DNA of 64,000 nt from Berberis thunbergii (lineage: Eukaryota > Streptophyta > Magnoliopsida > Ranunculales > Berberidaceae), in contig QNQO01007574.1 in NCBI GenBank assembly GCA_003290165.1, positions 344,197 to 408,196 on the forward strand, given 5' to 3'. Below the pieces are notes generated by a model, which ran no database searches, had not been told where the DNA came from, and was given only the letters and a program-made list of their open reading frames with translations. The translations under genes were made by a program, and so were the position numbers. Positions 11,346 through 22,659 of the stretch are shown here, piece by piece (position 1 is the first letter of the stretch; each line of letters begins with the position of its first letter).

Positions 11346-13339
11346 AAAATATCATTAAGACAATAAAGGGTTGTTTGTTTAAACATCTGGTTATATTCAA
11401 AAAATTGTTCGTTACGATCTAAATGACATGTTTGTTGAAATGTCTAGTTCAGATATTAGCTATAACTTTAATTAGACATTATTTATGCGATAGTGTATTC
11501 ATCGTGTCGTTGAACCGGGTACCTTGTCATGTCTTCAACGTGCCACCCTCGTTCATGGGTCGTGCCTTCGGCGCCTCCATCATGTTTGTTTTATTTGAAA
11601 CTTTGTAAGTTTCACTTAATGAAACTCACTTGGATGGGTAAGGGAACAATCCTAAATTGAATAGTTTTGATCATTATATAAGACCTAAAATTTTGTAATA
11701 GAAAAAAAAGGAGATGGTACATTACCGTCATTTAATAAAATGTATTTGGATTAACGGTGGCATAAAACATGTCAGTAATTAAACAAACTAGAAAGGAAAA
11801 CTAAAATAATGTAGATTTACTGAAAATTCGGTTTCCTTAGATCAAGAAATTTTGTTTTTGTTTTATCTGAAAAATTAAAGGGTTCGAAAAATCACTCACG
11901 ATTAGCATGTAACCAACTTCCCACAACAATCAACCAACAATGTACACCAAAAACAAACAATTAATCCATTAAATACGACTCCATGAATTCAACATGAAAA
12001 CGAATAATGAAACAAACCCCAGTAAGCATTATTCCATGTATTCGACAAATATAACTAGATAATGATACGAAGAGAATCTTCCAAAAAATTCAAATTAACC
12101 AAAACCCCACTAAATATTTTTCCATAAATTCAAGAACAACATTAAAACATACTTGATAAGAAGATAGTTTTTTAAAACCGAAACCGATTTGAACCGAATG
12201 GTTCGGTTTCGATCGGTTTAATCGATTTTTTGTTTAGCCCTAATCACAGTCCACTTAGCTTTTTCTCTAGAGTGTTTTTTTTTCAAAAAATCAAATTAAG
12301 TAATGGAGGCATTGTCGGAATATTAAAATTTAAAAAATTCGTTATAAAGTAAGATAACTGCCCTTTGACTGCTCTTTTACAAATTATACCCTCAAAATGA
12401 CTCACTCACTTTACTGGCAAATGTTGTGATGGAAGGACAAAAGTGTTGGACATGGTGGACCTCACTGAATTGCGATTGCATGTGTTTGTTAGGGGACCCC
12501 AGTTATCAATCAATTGCCACACCAAGCATCTCTCCCTGAGCTTTGTTTTTGGCATCCGTGTTGTGTTTGCATATATTCCCTTCTTTGATGCCTCCATTCA
12601 ACACCAAATTCCGGACCACCCTAATTAATTGTTTCAGAATATTTGTAGCCTATTTTTATTGATATGTTCATTATATATATATATATATATATTTAGATAT
12701 TCAATTAATTTTATGACGAATGTGCATAAGAGCATCCTTCTTCATGCATGCATTAGTATTTCTTCTTTCTTAGGATGTTTGGTCTTTGTATAGGAATAAG
12801 GCTCTTTACGTCCCCTCCTTTTGCTTCCGCTTAAGTTAATAAATGGTCAGGTTTATTTAACCAATTTTTTTTTTTTATAAAAAATGTGAAATTTATGGAA
12901 TATACTATATAAGTGTTAATAAGATAACATAAATTTCATCGATTGAAATATTTTATAATGAAAAAACTATTTTACATTACTTTTTGAGTTGCAAATTCAA
13001 AAATTAATAGAGAACAATGAGTCAAATATGTTTCAAACGAAAAACCCTTCGCTTTTTTTGAAAATATTTTTATGAAAATAAAGTCAACTCATAGCTTCTA
13101 AGTTTTGTCATTGAGTTTAAAAATGATAAAAAAAAATATGTAAAAAAAAAAAGTTTAGTTTTGTACCAAAGATTTGGCAAATAAGTCATAAGGTTAACAA
13201 AGTCATTTAGATATGAGTTAGTGGATATAATTATAACCTAAACAAACACTTTTCAACGCCTTTAGTTAGATGTTTACCTCAACTAGAGGTTCACTCTTAA
13301 TAAGATGTTAGACACCTAATTCAAACAAAAACCCTCCAA
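11346..13339. other. Non-coding DNA with hAT-like GGTTCGGTTT motif cluster and (TA)n
   Basis: No supported gene. Around 12175-12240 lies a cluster of ACCGAAACCGATT/GGTTCGGTTTCGATCGG motifs like the sub-terminal zones of hAT-type elements, ending TAGCCCTAATC. A (TA)n tract lies near 12670-12692. Confidence 0.35.
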
Positions 13340-13727
13340 GGACTTGTTTGGTTACTTAATGGAATGAGTTTGACCATTACCATTACAATGGTTTAAGTCA
13401 TTCACTTGTTTGGTTGGGTATAAAATGGCGTAATGGATTCGATCATTACAAATTTCATTATAATGGACATTTCTTCTCAATACCCTATAAATGCCTATTA
13501 CAAACGTCCATTGTAATGGTCGACTCAATTTGTCTTATTTGCCGTCCTTACCCAATATAGATGTCTCCTTATCCACCGCCTATTACAGCGTCCATTGTAA
13601 TGGTTAACACTCAATTTATCTTATTTGCCCTCTTTACCCAACATAGATGCCTCATTATCTACCTGGTTGATAATTGATGGCATAATGGTAAAAAACACAA
13701 ATCATTTTCATTTCCATTTCAACGAAC
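13340..13727. repeat. MITE-like repeat, copy 1, cut at its right end
   Basis: It shares 'gtttggttac', several 'cattacaatgg' motifs and 'acacaaatcatt' with 17366-17692. Its right terminus (CCAAACAAAG in the other copy) is cut where the TG...CA element inserts. Confidence 0.55.
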
Positions 13728-14210
13728 TGTAGCACCCCGTAATTTTTGTACTTACTGAAAATATTTATATTTTTGTGTGATTGTCTTCATTAAGTTATGA
13801 GCATACGTATGAGCTATTTGTTTATCCATGTGATGTGTAGTTTGTTTATTTAAGAATTAATTTCCTACTTACCTTCCTCTACCAAATCTCGGGACGAGAT
13901 TCTTTTGAGTTGTATATATTGTAATACCCGTCTAATTCAATAAATATAAAAAATTTCTTATTTATTAATTGTGGCGTATATTGTAATCTCATTTATTGGG
14001 AAAAAGATTTTTTGTTTGCCATTACTAAATAGAATAAAAATGTGAGGGATAGTTTATAAATTGGTGTTATTGTTCTTTTGGGCTTGAGCTGATTTTTATA
14101 TTTTGGACTTGAGCTAGATCTTCATTGGGTTTGATATTGAGTAAGATTTTATTTTGTGAAAGAAAGAGAATGCATTCTAAAATTCGGTGGGGGCGAATAG
14201 CCACCCACCA

Positions 14211-14217
14211 TATAAAA
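14211..14217 (+). promoter_or_regulatory. TATA box of the TG...CA element, copy 1
   Basis: TATAAAA directly follows GGCGAATAGCCACCCACC, a block shared with copy 2 (TATAAAG at 51518-51524). A CT-rich leader and a GAGA tract lie between it and the captured ATG at 14390. Confidence 0.6.
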
Positions 14218-14389
14218 CAAACAAAACCGTTTTTCCTTCTTCCTTTTCTTTTCTTTTCTTTTCTCCCTCCTCTTCTTTTCTCATTCCTTCTCCTTTTTCC
14301 CCTTCCTGTTTTGTTTCTTCACCAAAGGAACAAACCACACGAGAGAGAGAGAGGTCTGGCGAGAGAGAGAGAGAGAGAGCGATAAGAAG

Positions 14390-14915
14390 ATGCCATCGAC
14401 GAACAACAGCGGTGGTAGTGGTAAAGGTTCGGATGCACAAGTGTTGTAGCAGGCACAAACAGCGCAAGTACAACAACATCCACAGTGGATGCCAATGCAG
14501 TACCCACCAGCGGCGATGATGATGCCACACCAGATGATGCCGCACCCCTTCGCTTCACACTACATGCAGCCTCCACCTTTTCTCCACCAGCCACCACCGC
14601 CCTTTCACCAAAAACCACCACTCGCACCAAGAAGGATCGACTGAGGAGAACAAGACCATCTGGATCGGTGACCTCATCTATTGGATGGACGAGAACTACT
14701 TGCACAGTTGATTCGGCCACACAGGGGAGGTATGTTCCATAAAGGTTATCCGCAATAAGCAGATTTTCAATCAGAAGGGTACGGATTTGTAGAATTTTAT
14801 TCACTTGTAGCTGCTGAGAAAATTCTGCAGAGCTTCAATGGCACTATTATGCCTAACACAGAGCAACCTTTTCGTTTTAATTGGGCCTCCTTTATCATGG
14901 GCGTCTTGTGTGGTT
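14390..14915 (+). pseudogene. RBP45/RBP47-type RNA-binding protein fragment, intronless
   Basis: N-terminus and first RRM of an oligouridylate-binding RBP47-like protein, the nuclear poly(A)-mRNA-binding family. Readable in segments are the Gln/Pro/Met-rich N-terminal region (MPMQYPPAAMMMPHQMMPHP), then KTIWIGDL, YWMDENYLHS, FGHTGEV, SIKVIRNKQ, GFVEFYS, AEKILQSFNGT and MPNTEQPFRFNWA, in family order. It is broken by a TAG after about 19 codons, a TGA before the RRM, a TGA after LHS and frameshifts. No intron interrupts the RRM, so the copy may have come through a spliced RNA. It follows the element's TATA box and leader, so it sits where that promoter would express it. Not functional as a protein. 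Confidence 0.85.
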
Positions 14916-17365
14916 GAGACATTTAGGTGAACACTGAAGAGGCAAGTTTTGTTAGTTTGAAATTGAAGATTCTTGTTTCCAGTTGAGTGTGTAGAAATAG
15001 AAACAGTGTTATGGATTGAAGAAGAAAGTTAAGCACTAAGAAAAGAATATGATAAAGAATCCCAATCCAGAAATCTATATTCGGAAAATGTTTCCAAGAA
15101 CTGAGGAAAGGAAATAGTTCCCAATATTCATTTAGCCGTAGATTCCAAGGGAAGTTAGAATTTTGTTAAATCTTTCGTTGGTGACATCGATTAGCTTTCT
15201 AATAAATGTAGGAAATAGGTGCAGATGGATCCATGGTACAATTAGAATGAATGTTGAGGGAGTTGGGGTACAATCCAATTCAAATACGATTATGACTTCT
15301 ACATCAAAATTTGAGAATTTGTGAAAAAAAGCAAAGCTCAAAGGATACAACCTCACTGGAAAGAGAATGTTTGGAGAGACAGAGAATGTTTGGAGAGACT
15401 GAATCTGTGAGTTCTCTTTTACCCCTTTCAGTTTGTTTTATGTGATGGTTTTGATAGTTATGTGTTGTGTGTTTGATCTATTTTGATTAAAACCTCATTT
15501 TCTTTCTTCCTGATTTTGCCCTTAACTTGGTAGATTAAATTGATGGGGTTTGATTACTTTAATTAATTGATTTGAGTGAATGAATGGATACCCATTGTAA
15601 TTCACATTGATTTTAGGCAATTGTCAAGGCATTTGGGATTTTCCAGATCATCATCATCATTAGAAAAGCATGTGATTGAGTAGGGTTTGTGTAAGACTAA
15701 GGAATCCCCAAGTGTTTTAATGAAGAAAATTTGGGCAAATTGTATCTCATAGGTTAGATCAGAGGTGACCACATTTAGGTAGTAGGTGTATGTGTGTTTT
15801 GGATTGTCAAATCCCATCGGGTTGAAATTGAAACTCTTCATATGTGTCCATACGGTTTATTAAAGTTGGTTGTCAAACTGTTGTGCCACTATTAGAAATA
15901 TTTTCTCGTTGATTATCATAGGTTATAGATACAATGCTCATTTGTTTGATGAAATTCCTTAATGAAATAGAAGATAGATTTGGGGAAGTTTTACAAGAAT
16001 GAAATGAGTCAATTTTGCTTAGTTCCTAATGTATCTCATTGTCATATGCTCTTTTGATCATGACCTGAAAAATATTATCTTTGGAGTATTTCTTTGGACG
16101 TATTTACATAGCTGGCGAGATTGATCCTAATTGCATAACATAAAATAGAAGAAAATTTTCTAGTAATAGATATTGGCTGAAAATTAACTGAGCACTTGTT
16201 TTAGTTTGAGTATTTGTATTGTTATGCGAATTGGTGTGCATATTGTTTTTCATATGATGCAAAGAGATAAGATATGTGAATTGGCAATGTGTCAAATATT
16301 TCTTGTTTCTCAAAAGAATGGTGGATACTGTGGTTGATTTACTTATGGTTGACAAAGTGTCACCATAAAAGAGTTTTGAGTTTTAGTTGATATTTTTATG
16401 CTATTTTCCACAACTCCGAAGAAAAAAAATGTGAAAAGAAAAGAAATTGTTTGTATACAGAATTGCTTGTATACGTGTGATACGATTATGGGTATGCAGA
16501 CTTGATTGCTTATCGGTGCACCGTTCCATGTGTGTTCGGTCGTACGTGTAGATTTAGGAAGAATGCTTGTCATGGATCGAACTTTGGGAGAGATGACATG
16601 TTCCTCGAGGTGGCATCCCACTTGGAACATGTACGCTCTGAGTGGTTTCGAAGGCAAGGGATGCACACTTGGGTGAGGTGTGTTCGACACAGGAGGAGAG
16701 TGCGATTGTGGAAAAGTAGCGAGATTTCTTTTTGTGTATATGCATGATTACCTTAAAGGAAGAAACTAAATGCTCATTCAACCATTGAATGAGCACTACA
16801 TGTCTTCCTAAAGGTAGAAAAATGTGTTTGTTTAATACTTCAATAATAGTCTAATATGATTATTTATTGTATTGTTGTGGCATTTATGTGGATTGATAAC
16901 TAATAAATTTTATTTATTAGTGATAAATAATGCATATTTATTTATTAGAATGATGACACCTTTGCCTCATGGAGGAACTATCTGATGTGTGGTTGTTATT
17001 GTTTATTGTTTATTTTGATGTTGTCATGTGTGGATTTATTGATTTTGGGATGAAGATTTCTCACACCAGCTTTATTGCTGACTCGAGTGAGCTTTCGCTT
17101 CTTGGGTACATTCTTTTTGGAATGTAGCCGAGTAGTCTTTCAGGTTTAGAGATTTTGAGCTGCATTACTAGAGTTCCGCTAGAGAGCTAGCAACGTTAGA
17201 GTCTCACCGGGTTAGATTTTTATTTGTTTCAGATGTTTAGTTCATGCTGCTATTTGTTTCTGTTATTATTAAATTTTCACGTTCTGAGTTTTGGGAGAAG
17301 CGAATAATCCTACGTGAATTTTGGGGATTTTCGTTTTTCCTCAAAAATCGGGGCGTGACACAAAC

Positions 17366-17692
17366 ATTGTAAGGGCATGTTTGGTTTCTCAGTAGAATGG
17401 AGTTGATCATTGTAAAGGTAATGACCATCACAATGGTTTAGCCATTCATGTGTTTGATTTAGCATAAAATTGATGTAATGGGAATGCCCATTACAATTTC
17501 AACACCCTATGAATGCTCATTATAATGGTCAACCATTCATTTGTCTTATTTGCCCTCCTTACGTAACATAGATGACTCATTATTTACCATAGATCCAAAA
17601 TTCATGGTTAGATAATTGAGGACATAATGATAAAGACACAAATCATTGCCATTTCCACTCCCATTCTCATTCCATCGAGTAGCCAAACAAAG
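17366..17692. repeat. MITE-like repeat, copy 2, with GTTTGGTT/AACCAAAC-type ends
   Basis: Left GCATGTTTGGTTTCTC mirrors right GAGTAGCCAAACAAAG. The interior holds several 'cattacaatgg/ccattataatg' motifs shared with 13340-13727. No target duplication was established. Confidence 0.55.
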
Positions 17693-17860
17693 TATATTCC
17701 AAATGAAAAGTAATGTAGAAAAAGTTTAACAAGAAATAATTTCAACAAGTAATCTGAGATGATTAAGGCTAAGTTGTCCTTTGAAATATCCTTATATGTA
17801 TGTTAAATTCATCCCATCCCTTAAATAAATTCTTCTATTCCCTTCAACTCTTTCTTAGTA

Positions 17861-17946
17861 GCTAATGGTAGCCTGGTTAGACGGTTAAGGCTATGGTGGT
17901 TTAATTCTCATGTTTTGAATGACACGCTTGGCTTAAAAAACATACA
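17861..17946 (+). mobile_element. Short tRNA-derived SINE-like insertion
   Basis: Flanked by TTCTTAGTA at 17852-17860 and 17947-17955, a perfect 9-bp duplication. It contains an A-box-like TAGCCTGGTTAGACGG, a B-box-like GGTTTAATTCTC and an A-rich end. The duplicated copy at 20459-20470 reads TTTCTTAGTAGCAAG with no insert, an empty site. Confidence 0.65.
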
Positions 17947-17962
17947 TTCTTAGTACCAAGAG

Positions 17963-18905
17963 TAGGACTGGGCAAGTACGGGTAACCGACCCAAAAGCTA
18001 CAAACCGAAAATTGGCCCGAAAAATTCGGGCCCGTGTTTATGAAAACCGAAATCGAACCGAGTTGACCGGGTAATCGAAGTCCCGGTTAACCGATTTACA
18101 GGCCGATTTCGGGCCGGTCTCGGTCATAAGAGCAAAAAAATGCTTTACACTATTAAAAAAAAATATTGGAGCCATACAACAAAATAAAAAATTACAAAAA
18201 AATTATAGCATACAACAAAAATTATATCAAAAAATTACAAAAAAATACAACAAATTACAAGATCTGATATCTGATCGAGAACTGATCGAGATCTGATCTG
18301 ATCGTGATCTGATCAAAATCTGATCGTGATATGATGATCAAGATCTGATCGAGATCTAATCAAGATCTGATCGGATGATCAAGATCTGATCTGATCAGAT
18401 CAAGATCCAGATCTGATTTAGGGAAAAGCGGGGGGAAGGGAGGGGAGAGGGAGGCGGCTCGGCCTCCGCCATCGCCGAGGGAGTAGGCCTCTGCCTTCGC
18501 TGAGAGAGGGAGTCGGTGGATCTCCGCCTTCGCTGAGAGAGGGAGTCGGTGGATCTCCGCCTTTGCTGAGAGAGGGAGATGGTCTCCGCCTTCGCCTCTG
18601 CTGTGAGAAGGGAGGGGAGAGGGAGGCGGCCTCAGATCCGCCTCCGCTGTGAGAAGAGAGGGGAGAGGGAGAGGGAAGCGGCTTCGCTGTGAGAAGAGAG
18701 GAGGCGTCCTCAGTGGTTTCCTTCTCTGACTCTGTGAATGTCCTCGCGACTCGCTGGTTTCCTTCGTTGTGAAGTAAGAACTTCGAGCCGGGCTGGGCTT
18801 TTACAACCAAATTTTTTTTTTAATTAATTAAAACCAATTCGAACCGACTCGATCGGTCCGGTTGTCGGTTCGGTCCGGATTTTCGATCCTAAATGCCCAC
18901 CCCTA
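17963..18905. mobile_element. hAT-type non-autonomous element, perfect 8-bp TSD ACCAAGAG
   Basis: ACCAAGAG occurs at 17955-17962 and 18906-18913. Left end TAGGACTGGGCAAG; right end, reversed, TAGGGGTGGGCATT. Sub-terminal CGGTTCGG/CCGAACC-type motifs lie at both ends. The interior has GATCTGATC arrays (about 18260-18415) and tandem GAGAGAGGGAGTCGGTGGAT units (about 18475-18600). No transposase. A 130-residue minus ORF in the array is low-complexity and is not called. Confidence 0.88.
18260..18415. repeat. GATCTGATC-type tandem array inside the hAT element
   Basis: Many overlapping copies of 'gatctgatc', 'gatcgagatctgatc' and 'gatcaagatctgatc', most within one or two substitutions of each other. 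Confidence 0.8.
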
Positions 18906-19899
18906 ACCAAGAGCATGATAGCGTTGTTGAATGTAGTAAATTTGTGCATTTTTCATCTAAGCCGGAATTGACTAAATTCCAAACTCCTTAAATTTAACAA
19001 TCCATTATCTCACTCAATTGGAAAATAGTTTTTTATATTAATTTTTTTTTTCTTTTTCTGTTAATGTATGAGCAATAAAACTAAACCTTTTGGGGTTAGA
19101 TGGCACCCACATAGAAAATTCAAAATACACTTATTTCTTTAAGACCATCACAGTTTTTACCTTACTTCCACTAAAATGTTAGATAAGATCGTGAACAACA
19201 TTAGAGATTATAGATTCATCACATTTCATTGAAAATGGTAGTAATTTAGAAAATGGTCATCTTTCAAAATAATCAATAACTTTGTATGATTGATATAAGC
19301 AAAAGCAACAAGGGGACCGATATATTGAGATGTTAGGTTGCTATTAAAAAAAATTAGGCTTCTCGTTGTGGTTCTTTTTTTATTGCAATTTATGTGGGTT
19401 TCAAAATTATGTTTATTTATTAATTTTTCCAAGTAAAAATTTGCCTTTGCTATCCGATGCTAACATTTTAGTTAAGTTTGATTCAAATATCTTCATAGCC
19501 CAAAATTTAAAAAAAAAATAAAACAAAAAATTAGGCTTACAATTTATTGTAGCCCCTAAAAAATAAAAAAAAAATAAAAAAAATTTGGGTCCGCCCCTGG
19601 TTAGTAGTAATCCTATATAATCAGTGCAAAATCTTAATATATAGTTATAAATTTTAATAGTTGCATAGGATCTGTAAAAGAAGTTACGAAATCAACATTC
19701 TTCTAATTATTACACAGTTCTAAGCTCATGCAACAAAAATAAAATTTGACTGACTTTGATATTGTTGGAGAACGTGTACTTGGCGGAAATGCAATCATTA
19801 GTTCGAGAGGATTATAGTAATAATCAAACCCGGGAAATATGCTTGATTATGAGGAAATAGCCTTATTTTACTAAAACTCCATAAATCAAACACATTTTA

Positions 19900-20228
19900 C
19901 GGTGTGTTTGGTTGCATGGAATCCTATGCCATGGAAATTCATGAGGGGACCACTACATTTTAGGCTAAATTGATATATCACTCCACATTTACCATTTGAC
20001 CACCATTTGATTTTGTGATCAATGGTGGGAATGAAAGTTCCATAAACATGAGAATCTCACTCCTTGGCCCCCCAAGGCAGGTGATTCTCATGTTCATGAG
20101 ACTTTCATTCCCACCATTGATCACAAAACCAAATGGTGGATGTGGAAAGATATATCAATTTAGCCTAAAATGTAGTAGTCCCCTCATAAATTTTCATGAC
20201 ATAGGATTCCATGCAACCAAACACACCC
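19900..20228. mobile_element. Fold-back MITE, PIF/Harbinger (Tourist)-like, TSD TTA
   Basis: A 329-bp near-perfect inverted repeat: GTGTGTTTGGTTGCATGG at the left and CCATGCAACCAAACACAC at the right, with arms pairing most of the way to a loop near 20070. TTA flanks both sides (19897-19899, 20229-20231). The related uninterrupted sequence at 11317-11340 confirms an insertion. Confidence 0.85.
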
Positions 20229-20276
20229 TTAGTGGTTTGTTTTAGTATTCAAATGACAATATCACTAGGGCATGCG

Positions 20277-20790
20277 ATAAGATTCCAAATGAAAAGTTAT
20301 GCTGGAAAGTTTTAAATAAGTTCAACAGCTGAAGATGATTAAAGCAAATGTTGTCATTCTTTGAAATATTTTTCAGTTTGCATCCTTACTATACCTAAAT
20401 GTCTGCTAAATTCATCCCTCATCCCTTAACTAGGTTCTTCTATTCCCTTCAACTCTTTCTTAGTAGCAAGACTTTGATAGCATTATTGATACAATTGTCT
20501 TTCCCTTGACCATAAATGGTAACTCTATGTCATATTCACACCAACCAGAAGTTCTCCGAGATCTATTCTTCAGCTCAACACCATTCCATTATCGTCCGTG
20601 CTTGTGAAGCTACACTCACTGGTTATAACTTTATGGCACAACGACAATAATCCTGTATTATGCAGTGCAAAATCTTGATATCCAATTATAAATATCAACA
20701 GCTGTAACATTTGTCCAACTACACAGTTCTAAGCTCCTGCAACAGATATAAAAATTTTATTTTCATGCTGCCGGAGAAAAATGTTGGAGT
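20277..20790. repeat. Segmental duplication copy B
   Basis: Uninterrupted counterpart of 17694-19785. It provides the pre-insertion state for the SINE-like insertion at 17861 and for the hAT element at 17963. Confidence 0.7.
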
Positions 20791-22240
20791 TAAGCGGTGT
20801 TTAATTAATGAGATTAAAGCTCAGTGCTGCAGTATTCAGGTATGTTAATGTGATTAGTCAGGCTCCATATCTAATCTACAATGCATTGATAGATAAAAAA
20901 TGTTATTTATTTTTTTGGTATGCATAATTTAGGCATAATTCACATTAGGTACAAAAGTTTACCATAATTATAAATTAGGTCATGACCGTTTGTTCAATGA
21001 CACTGACCAAGATCAGGCGTCCCACATTCAATAAAGACATTAGATACAAAATTTTTGCATAATGGCACATTAGGTATATAATTTGTTCTTGATTGTTTGT
21101 TCAACAACTTTGATCATAATCGGACATCCCACATTCGGTAAAGGCCCAAATACCCCTTAGTAAAGGAGCACTTGACTTGCACGATGTATCTATAGTTCAA
21201 TTATAGTAAAAACGGAGGTATCCTGACTTGTTCTTTGATCAGAAAATTAAGATTTGATTACTTGGTCTTCTCCAAATGAATAAGCCAACCGCGATTATCA
21301 ATATGTATCTAGGTGTGCGACTGAGTAATGGGGATTTATTAAATAAGTGTCTTCTTCTCCATTCATCCTCCCCCTACCATCCCCATTTGCCCCACTGCAA
21401 CCCATACCACCAATCCTGCACGCTACCAAATTGGCCTGATGACCCACGACAATCCCGCAAAAGGCCTAAAACGACCATCGTCACTTCCTTATCTTTTCTC
21501 ACTAAACAAACTCACCCCAACCTACAAGTTAAAAACTGTCATGCCACAAATTTCAAGACACCGTTTACTTGTTTTGTGACAAATAGGTATACCCCTACCT
21601 CGGTGCAGGTTGTGATGTTTTGGGTTGCGGTGCTACAGGAGGCACCGGGTGGTCAAGTGGTTGTCTACATGGTTGGACAATTGAGAGGTAGTTTTAACTC
21701 ATGTCTACTGATGTTCGGTTTAAATCAGAGTAGTCAAAGCCATGACTTTTCACCGCTTCTAGCCAAAAGCCATGACATCTCACTTCGCTTCGATCAAAGC
21801 CAAACCACTACACTGAAGCCACAAAAGCCATGGATTTTTGCCTTTTTTTTTGCAGAAGCCTAAAGCGCCCAAAGCAGTGGCTTCATGTTATAAAGCGTCT
21901 CCATTTTTTTTTTTTTAATTCTCTTACTGATATCTGATTATGGTTGTAAAAAGAACGAAAATGCAGAGGAATAAAAAGGAAGAAGAGATGAGAAGATTTT
22001 AGGCGAAGAAACCAGCCAGATCGCTTAGAAGCAAGCAGAGAGGGGAACATGAAGACGATGAACAATACCCAATTATCTTACATATTTTCTCTTATTTTGG
22101 TCGAAAAAGAAAGAAAAAGGAGAATAAAGGAATAAAAATAGAAAGGAAGAAGAAATGAAATGATTTTAGGTGGAGAAACTTGTTAGATTGATTTGACGCA
22201 GGCAGAGGAAGACGATATACAGTACACGCAGGGGAGGGAA
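20791..22240. repeat. Non-coding DNA; imperfect tandem duplication at about 21955-22230
   Basis: The only long ORF (21276-21863, +) has no recognisable domain and is not called. A unit containing 'ggaagaagagatgagaagattttaggcgaagaaac' returns diverged about 150 bp later. The 21720-21880 stretch has several 'aaagccatgac' motifs. Nothing else supported. Confidence 0.4.
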
Positions 22241-22244
22241 ATTT

Positions 22245-22634
22245 GTTTTAAACTTGGGTGGCTATTCGCACCCATTGCATTTACGAGGGCACACACCTAG
22301 AAAATTTAAAAAAATTTTAAAATTTTCAATTAAATTAACATTAAAACTATGTAATTATTATAGAATTAAGGAAATCTGGTTTTAATTTTTCAGAACACAT
22401 ACTTCCATAATGCATTTTCTTAAATATTATATGAATTATTTACTATCGTTTCACTTTTTGAAAAAAGCCAACTCATCGGATTTCGCTTCACCCTTTGACT
22501 ATCTTGGTTTAAATATTCTTTCGTGTGTTAATAGGTGTAACTATTGGCAAGTAAAATAAGTGAAAAAAATTTAGGGAGGCATCTCGTCTAAGTTTTCTAG
22601 ATATTCTAGTGTATTGGAAATCGGGGCGTGATAA
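22245..22634. repeat. Remnant of the TG...CA element family
   Basis: An inverted 'gggtggctattcgcaccca' matches the promoter block of the 13728 and 51355 elements. 'gaaatcggggcgtga' near 22619-22633 matches their right terminus. Neither an intact end nor a target duplication is visible. Confidence 0.45.
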
Positions 22635-22659
22635 AAACATAGCATGAGTTTGATTCTAC

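Larger units (their letters stand above)
13728..17360 (+). mobile_element. TG...CA long-LTR-like element, copy 1, carrying an RBP47 fragment
   Basis: Starts TGTAGCACCCCGTAATTTTT and ends ATCGGGGCGTGACA, so the two ends form a short inverted repeat. Flanks CGAAC and CAAAC match 4/5. A second copy at 51355-55416 has the same first 500 bp (CGAATARCCACCCACC then TATAAA and a pyrimidine-rich leader) and the same last 2 kb ('gatgaagatttctcacacca', 'gggtacattc', 'gagttccgctag'). The centre differs: here an RBP47-like fragment, there CPDase and PPR fragments. TG/CA ends and a 5-bp duplication fit a solo LTR of a long-LTR gypsy element or a LARD. No gag or pol, PBS or PPT was found. Confidence 0.65.
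17694..19785. repeat. Segmental duplication copy A (split by SINE and hAT insertions)
   Basis: Blocks 17694-17860, 18906-18960 and 19615-19770 match 20277-20470 and 20655-20780 in order ('attccaaatgaaaag', 'cccttcaactctttcttagta', 'acacagttctaagctc'). Copy A has extra DNA at 17861-17946 and 17963-18905, each bounded by target duplications, plus further unmatched sequence around 19000-19600. Confidence 0.7.

Noticed and set aside
14177..14804. Overlapping ORFs of 110-161 residues on both strands
   Set aside because: Frames of the CT/GA-rich leader and of the RBP47 fragment; they lack any domain of their own.
18418..18810. 130-residue Ser/Pro/Gly-rich minus ORF
   Set aside because: Produced by the tandem array inside the hAT element; low complexity, no homology recognised.
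21276..21863. 195-residue plus-strand ORF
   Set aside because: No domain, signal or family wording recognised; surroundings are repeat-derived.
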